Positions 58,674 through 62,154 of a stretch of 62,154 nucleotides of DNA are shown in pieces (position 1 is the first letter of the stretch; the number at the start of each line of letters is the position of its first letter). Position numbers and translations under genes: made by a program. Below the pieces are notes generated by a model. That model saw nothing but the letters and a program-made list of their open reading frames with translations. It was not told the DNA's origin and ran no database searches. The DNA lies in IMG/VR virus record IMGVR_UViG_3300009183_004163, positions 1 through 62,154 of that record. One strand, given 5' to 3'. This DNA comes from a virus.

Positions 58674-60001
58674 AATGTGTTATACCAGTCTGCCAATTGA
58701 GGAAATGTTGCGGTAAAATTTTTGTTACGACGCTGATCGTATTGAGTATGAAACTGTTTAAAATCATTTAACAATTTAGGCATATCAAATGAATCCGAAT
58801 GCGGGGTCTTAACCACATCTAGATAATCAATCAACCGTTGTATGTGATTGAGCTCGTGCTCGTGTATGAATTTATTGTTGCGATTGCGATCCAGGAAGTC
58901 TTGTAATCGATCTTTATAGTGTGTGCGCAAGTCGTCAGGCAATACCAATGGACTTTGAAAACTAGGAAAACGCAAAATGTTCAGTGTAAAACTCACTCGC
59001 TCACGCCCGTACATTTGTTTAAATTCTAGCAATTGATACAGCAAGCTAGTCAAACTATCTAAGCATAATGCGTTGATAGTAGCCATGCAATGTACAGCTC
59101 TTACACAGTCGCTGTCTAGTAACTTTTGAACATTGGATATCCAAGCATCATAATCTAATCCATCTCGAATGTATTCAGCTTGATTGTATACGCTTTCTTG
59201 ACTAGTATAGATATCTACTTCTAATCCTTCTATGCTGTCTAGCAAACGATCTAAATCCACTTTTGCACCCAAGTTACTGTTGATGGCCAACCGAGTTGAG
59301 CTTTTACCTTTATTGGTTTTAAACCAATCCAACAGCTTCCAGGTTTCGCCACTCATTAAGGGTTCACCACCAGTGATCCTCAGCTCTTGAAGAGTCCGGT
59401 GAAGATCCGTTTCCCACCAAGCAAAGAACGCTTCAACATAGGGATTAGTTTCGCCAACGCGGTATAGTTGACTGCTAGGGTGATCGTGAGTAAAGTGGTT
59501 ACGCCCATCAGACACCAAGGACTCATAGGGACCGTTGGATCGTATGTCTTTAACCCATGTGCTACTGAAAGCAGGGTTACAATAGCTACAAGCAAATTGG
59601 CAAGTGCGATCGAACGCAATTTCCAGTGTACGTAAATTGACATCTGCTTGATGCGGAGTTTGATATGCTTCATCTAGGGCCTTTATAGGGTAAATTTTAC
59701 TTTTATATACACGGTCGCTAATACTATCGCGGCCCATGTCTTCAATCTTCCAGCAATATTCACACCCCTTAGGACGATTGCCCAACTGCATGTTCAATCG
59801 ATCTATTTTCTTTTCTACCGTGTTGTGTAATGCCTTTGGATTTGTTTTTAATTCTTCTAGATCAATCTTGTGTGCGGGTGGGTGATGACAACTTGTAGTC
59901 TGTCCTGAACCTAACCATATAGTAGCATTATACCACTTGGCTGCACAAAAGCTGGCACTCTTTGTGTCTAACACTTGTTGTTTGAATTCTAAATCATGCA
60001 T
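58670..60001 (-). CDS. Radical SAM/twitch-type protein (tandem array 5)
   Basis: 443 residues from the ATG at 60001, chosen because it overlaps the upstream stop by 8 bases; a longer start exists. C19, C38, C80, C83 are the N-terminal cysteines (a single cysteine replaces the CC pair); C134, C138, C141 (CQFACSYC) the SAM cluster; LRITGGEPLMSGET the GGE block. Related to array member 6 (NPYVEAFFAWW / NPYVEAFWAWW). Confidence 0.87.
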   Translation of the reverse strand: MHDLEFKQQVLDTKSASFCAAKWYNATIWLGSGQTTSCHHPPAHKIDLEELKTNPKALHNTVEKKIDRLNMQLGNRPKGCEYCWKIEDMGRDSISDRVYKSKIYPIKALDEAYQTPHQADVNLRTLEIAFDRTCQFACSYCNPAFSSTWVKDIRSNGPYESLVSDGRNHFTHDHPSSQLYRVGETNPYVEAFFAWWETDLHRTLQELRITGGEPLMSGETWKLLDWFKTNKGKSSTRLAINSNLGAKVDLDRLLDSIEGLEVDIYTSQESVYNQAEYIRDGLDYDAWISNVQKLLDSDCVRAVHCMATINALCLDSLTSLLYQLLEFKQMYGRERVSFTLNILRFPSFQSPLVLPDDLRTHYKDRLQDFLDRNRNNKFIHEHELNHIQRLIDYLDVVKTPHSDSFDMPKLLNDFKQFHTQYDQRRNKNFTATFPQLADWYNTL

Positions 60002-61133
60002 TGAATTGTTGATTAATAAATTGGTGGAAACGATCAGGAAACTCACTGCGGACTTTAATCCTTAACTCCGCAAGCAATTGTTGATTGTATTTACACACAT
60101 CTTTGGCTGCTGTTAAGAAAGCTGGAAGGTCCTGCCGGCAAAGATCCTCCACTACTTGAGTTATACGCTCAATTCTATCTTGACCATTTTCTATTTGATC
60201 AAAACTTTCGTCAATTAGGTGTCCAAAAGTTTTAAATCCTAGGTTGTGCATATCTCTATAATAGCCACGGTTAGTAGCGGCAATCCACGGATGTCCAATT
60301 GCTATAGGTTTCCAAATTTTTTCTGTTCTAAATGTATACGGATAATCAAATACTGTTTCGGTTACTAAACTAAAATAAGTGTCTAGGTAAGGCGCGGGTG
60401 CAATATAAATGTCGCCCCATTCGTTGTTAAACAAATATCGTTTGGCAGCCAGGTCGCCCGATAACTCTGTTGGCACTTTAACTGCTTGTTGTTGATAACG
60501 GTCGATCTCATATTGGGCTGGTAGATAGTGTACAGGAAATGGACTATTGATAAGATCTTGTCCGTTATGTTCTAATTTTAGTTTTGGTGGCTGACTATTT
60601 CTATGGTCTAGATTTGTCCAGAGACTTTGGTCTAACAACCCAGTTAATCTAAAATATTCTAATAGATATTTTCGGTGTACACGCAATCTACCATTTAAAA
60701 ATAAAAATTTGTAAGGGCGGTCGGTTGTTTTTCTGTTTTTATAATCTTCTATAGCTTTTATGTTTTCATCGTAATCTAATATCAACGGTAGAAAATGTTC
60801 ATGGTACATATGCGGAATACCATCGGGCAAATATCCGCCAGTGATAACAGCGGCATGTTTGGTAAAATTGCCTATTCCTAATGTCTGATATAACCAATAC
60901 ATTGACTCAGACCCCTCGGCAGGATTACATAATACTGCTCGTATAGTACCGCTATCAACTAATTGTTTAATAAGCTGTCGGTTAGTTGTAAATTGCTCTC
61001 GGCCAATTATGTATATGGCGCCTGGTACTATAGTGTGCTTGGTTAAATCGTAAAACTCGTCATCGGCAAATGGGCGGATAAGACGATCAATTTCACAAAA
61101 ATTGTTTAATACAATTTTATGATTGTTTAGCAT
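59994..61133 (-). CDS. Glycosyltransferase-like protein, TEK-motif family (3)
   Basis: 379 residues. FRTEKIWKPIAIGHPWIAAT then GFKTFGHLIDESFDQIENGQ is the same C-terminal block as in the genes at 45627 and 46880. The middle (YKFLFLNGRLRVHRKYLLEY) is distinct. It splits the radical SAM array between members 5 and 6 and overlaps both, so the radical SAM proteins and this protein are probably made together. Confidence 0.65.
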   Translation of the reverse strand: MLNNHKIVLNNFCEIDRLIRPFADDEFYDLTKHTIVPGAIYIIGREQFTTNRQLIKQLVDSGTIRAVLCNPAEGSESMYWLYQTLGIGNFTKHAAVITGGYLPDGIPHMYHEHFLPLILDYDENIKAIEDYKNRKTTDRPYKFLFLNGRLRVHRKYLLEYFRLTGLLDQSLWTNLDHRNSQPPKLKLEHNGQDLINSPFPVHYLPAQYEIDRYQQQAVKVPTELSGDLAAKRYLFNNEWGDIYIAPAPYLDTYFSLVTETVFDYPYTFRTEKIWKPIAIGHPWIAATNRGYYRDMHNLGFKTFGHLIDESFDQIENGQDRIERITQVVEDLCRQDLPAFLTAAKDVCKYNQQLLAELRIKVRSEFPDRFHQFINQQFNA

Positions 61134-62154
61134 AATATTTGCATTCTTTCCACCAAGCTGTCATTTCTGGAAAAGTTTTTAAGAAGTTTGTACTGTGTCT
61201 GCGATCAGCTTCTGCAAAGAATCTATAGAAGTCTGCTTTATTACAATTGATCACAGCAGGATCCAACTTTTGTCCATCACGCATCCAGGCAATATCTCTG
61301 TCCAAGCGAGCAATCTCGTAGTCTTTAAATCCGTGGAAACGAGTTTCTTCTGTTTCAATTTGACGAATCATCCAAGCCCAAAGTTGTTCAAGTTGATCCA
61401 CATACGATTCTGGTAGCAGTTGTAGGCTTTGCCATGTGGGTTGTCTGAGCACAGGTGTGTCAAACCACACACGCTGATATGTCTTGCTGTATAACTTACG
61501 CAGGCCTAGTATGCCAGCAAACAGGTGCGGTAATCCTGTTACACTAAGATTATTCATAGTCACAATAAAGGTAATTGAATTACGTCCAGGTATCTCTGTT
61601 AAGAATTGATTTACACGATCCCACAGCAGATCAAAGTCCAAGCCGTGTCTAATATATTCTGCTTGATCACCGAAGCTGTCCAGACTAACAAACTGCATAA
61701 AGTGTTCAATCCGCTCACCTTTGCATAATTCTTTTACATATCCCTTATACTTTTGCCAAGTCTTTTCATCTACACTGAAATTACTGGTTACGTTTAAATG
61801 CAAGTTGGGTTTAGGGTTGGCTAATACATAATCAAACACTCTATACGTGTTCTTGTCCAACATGGGCTCACCACCGGTCATACGAAAGTGCTCTAGTTCT
61901 GGATAAAGCGTAGGCCACCAGGCCCAAAAAGCTTCTACATAGGGATTATGCTCGCGAACTGGGATAGGCCGATTGCGACCAACAAAATGACTAGGATCGT
62001 TGTGTCTAGTGCTAGTAGGGTAAGCGCCATGCTGATCCATTTCTTGTTGCCAAGTTGAACTAAATTGAGGACTACAGTAACTACATGCCAAATTACAAGC
62101 ATGATTAAAGTTAACTTCCACATAACTAGGTATGACATCTTCATCTCCATTTGA
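61117..62154 (-). CDS. Radical SAM protein, 5' end outside window (tandem array 6)
   Basis: The frame is open to the right edge (reads SNGDEDVIPSYVEVNFNHAC before the cluster), so the N-terminal region is missing and the GTG at 62121 is not the true start. CNLACSYC is the SAM cluster and FRMTGGEPMLDKN the GGE block. NPYVEAFWAWW and DQAEYIRHGLDF match array member 5. About 345 residues are visible. Confidence 0.87.
   Translation of the reverse strand, partial: SNGDEDVIPSYVEVNFNHACNLACSYCSPQFSSTWQQEMDQHGAYPTSTRHNDPSHFVGRNRPIPVREHNPYVEAFWAWWPTLYPELEHFRMTGGEPMLDKNTYRVFDYVLANPKPNLHLNVTSNFSVDEKTWQKYKGYVKELCKGERIEHFMQFVSLDSFGDQAEYIRHGLDFDLLWDRVNQFLTEIPGRNSITFIVTMNNLSVTGLPHLFAGILGLRKLYSKTYQRVWFDTPVLRQPTWQSLQLLPESYVDQLEQLWAWMIRQIETEETRFHGFKDYEIARLDRDIAWMRDGQKLDPAVINCNKADFYRFFAEADRRHSTNFLKTFPEMTAWWKECKYYAKQS

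Noticed and set aside
61117-62121. A full-length gene starting at GTG 62121
   Set aside because: The frame stays open to the window edge and the N-terminal cysteine region of its relatives is missing, so it is a truncated view.
1-62154. Window as a bacterial chromosome or genomic island
   Set aside because: Dense overlapping small genes, tRNAs, FEN exonuclease, ThyX, homing endonuclease and late-type boxes fit a phage better; no ribosomal or housekeeping operons were seen. The lack of virion genes leaves some doubt.

Overview
The window reads as part of a large T4-like myophage genome, probably infecting a Gram-negative, possibly betaproteobacterial, water bacterium. Reasons: genes are packed almost without gaps and chained by ATGA/TAATG overlaps; there are many very small genes; six tRNAs, a tmRNA, a GIY-YIG homing endonuclease, ThyX, a MazG-like NTP pyrophosphatase and a T4 RNase H/FEN-type exonuclease occur together; and TATAAATA boxes like T4-type late promoters sit just upstream of several genes. 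No capsid, tail or terminase gene lies in the window, so the phage call rests on gene content. The host hint comes mainly from a Bug/TctC solute-binding protein, a family abundant in Betaproteobacteria, and from an outer-membrane beta-barrel protein.

Layout. 1-2.2 kb (+): folE (cut by the left edge), an MBD4-like HhH-GPD DNA glycosylase, small genes, a HIT protein and queD. 2.3-9.5 kb (+): a sugar locus with a glycosyltransferase, a methyltransferase, a dTDP-glucose 4,6-dehydratase-like enzyme, an E1/RfbH-type 3-dehydratase, a split thiamine-diphosphate enzyme, a reductase-like SDR and a phosphoribosyltransferase. 9.5-18.4 kb (+): queE, nadE, a GIY-YIG endonuclease, a nucleotide-sugar dehydrogenase, an SGNH hydrolase, a radical SAM protein, FEN exonuclease, MazG-like protein and small genes. 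18.5-18.9 kb: a circularly permuted (two-piece) tmRNA with its own promoter and terminator. 19.0-21.4 kb: an outer-membrane protein (+) and two radical SAM genes (-). 21.5-24.7 kb (+): a candidate small RNA, six tRNAs, a phosphoesterase, a sulfotransferase-like protein, an RNA polymerase omega homologue and small basic proteins. 24.7-34.9 kb (+): two PP-loop ATPases around a Bug receptor, a MoxR ATPase, a tandem array of nine small proteins (most clearly related), a NeuD-like acyltransferase, a glycosyltransferase and a VWA/HExxH partner of MoxR. 35.0-43.3 kb (+): micro-genes, SGNH hydrolase, ThyX, a nucleotidyltransferase, a radical SAM protein, a 2OG-oxygenase-like protein, an epimerase and a DegT aminotransferase. 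43.2-45.6 kb (-): an 801-residue repeat protein. 45.6-49.1 kb (+): two glycosyltransferase-like proteins and an amidinotransferase. 49.1-62.15 kb (-): sulfotransferase-like, SGNH, carbamoyltransferase, a 33-residue gene, and six radical SAM proteins with an N-terminal cysteine-rich (twitch-like) region, the last cut by the right edge.

How the genes fit together. FolE, QueD and QueE give most of the route to 7-carboxy-7-deazaguanine (QueC is not seen), used by phages for modified DNA bases or by cells for tRNA. Two sugar loci plus glycosyltransferases, sulfotransferases, SGNH hydrolases, carbamoyl-, amidino- and acyltransferases suggest extensive glycan or small-molecule decoration, perhaps of virions or the cell surface. 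NadE, ThyX, MazG-like, tRNAs, tmRNA and omega point to control of nucleotide pools, translation and transcription. The ten radical SAM proteins (eleven with QueE) are the most striking enrichment; their substrates cannot be read from the sequence.
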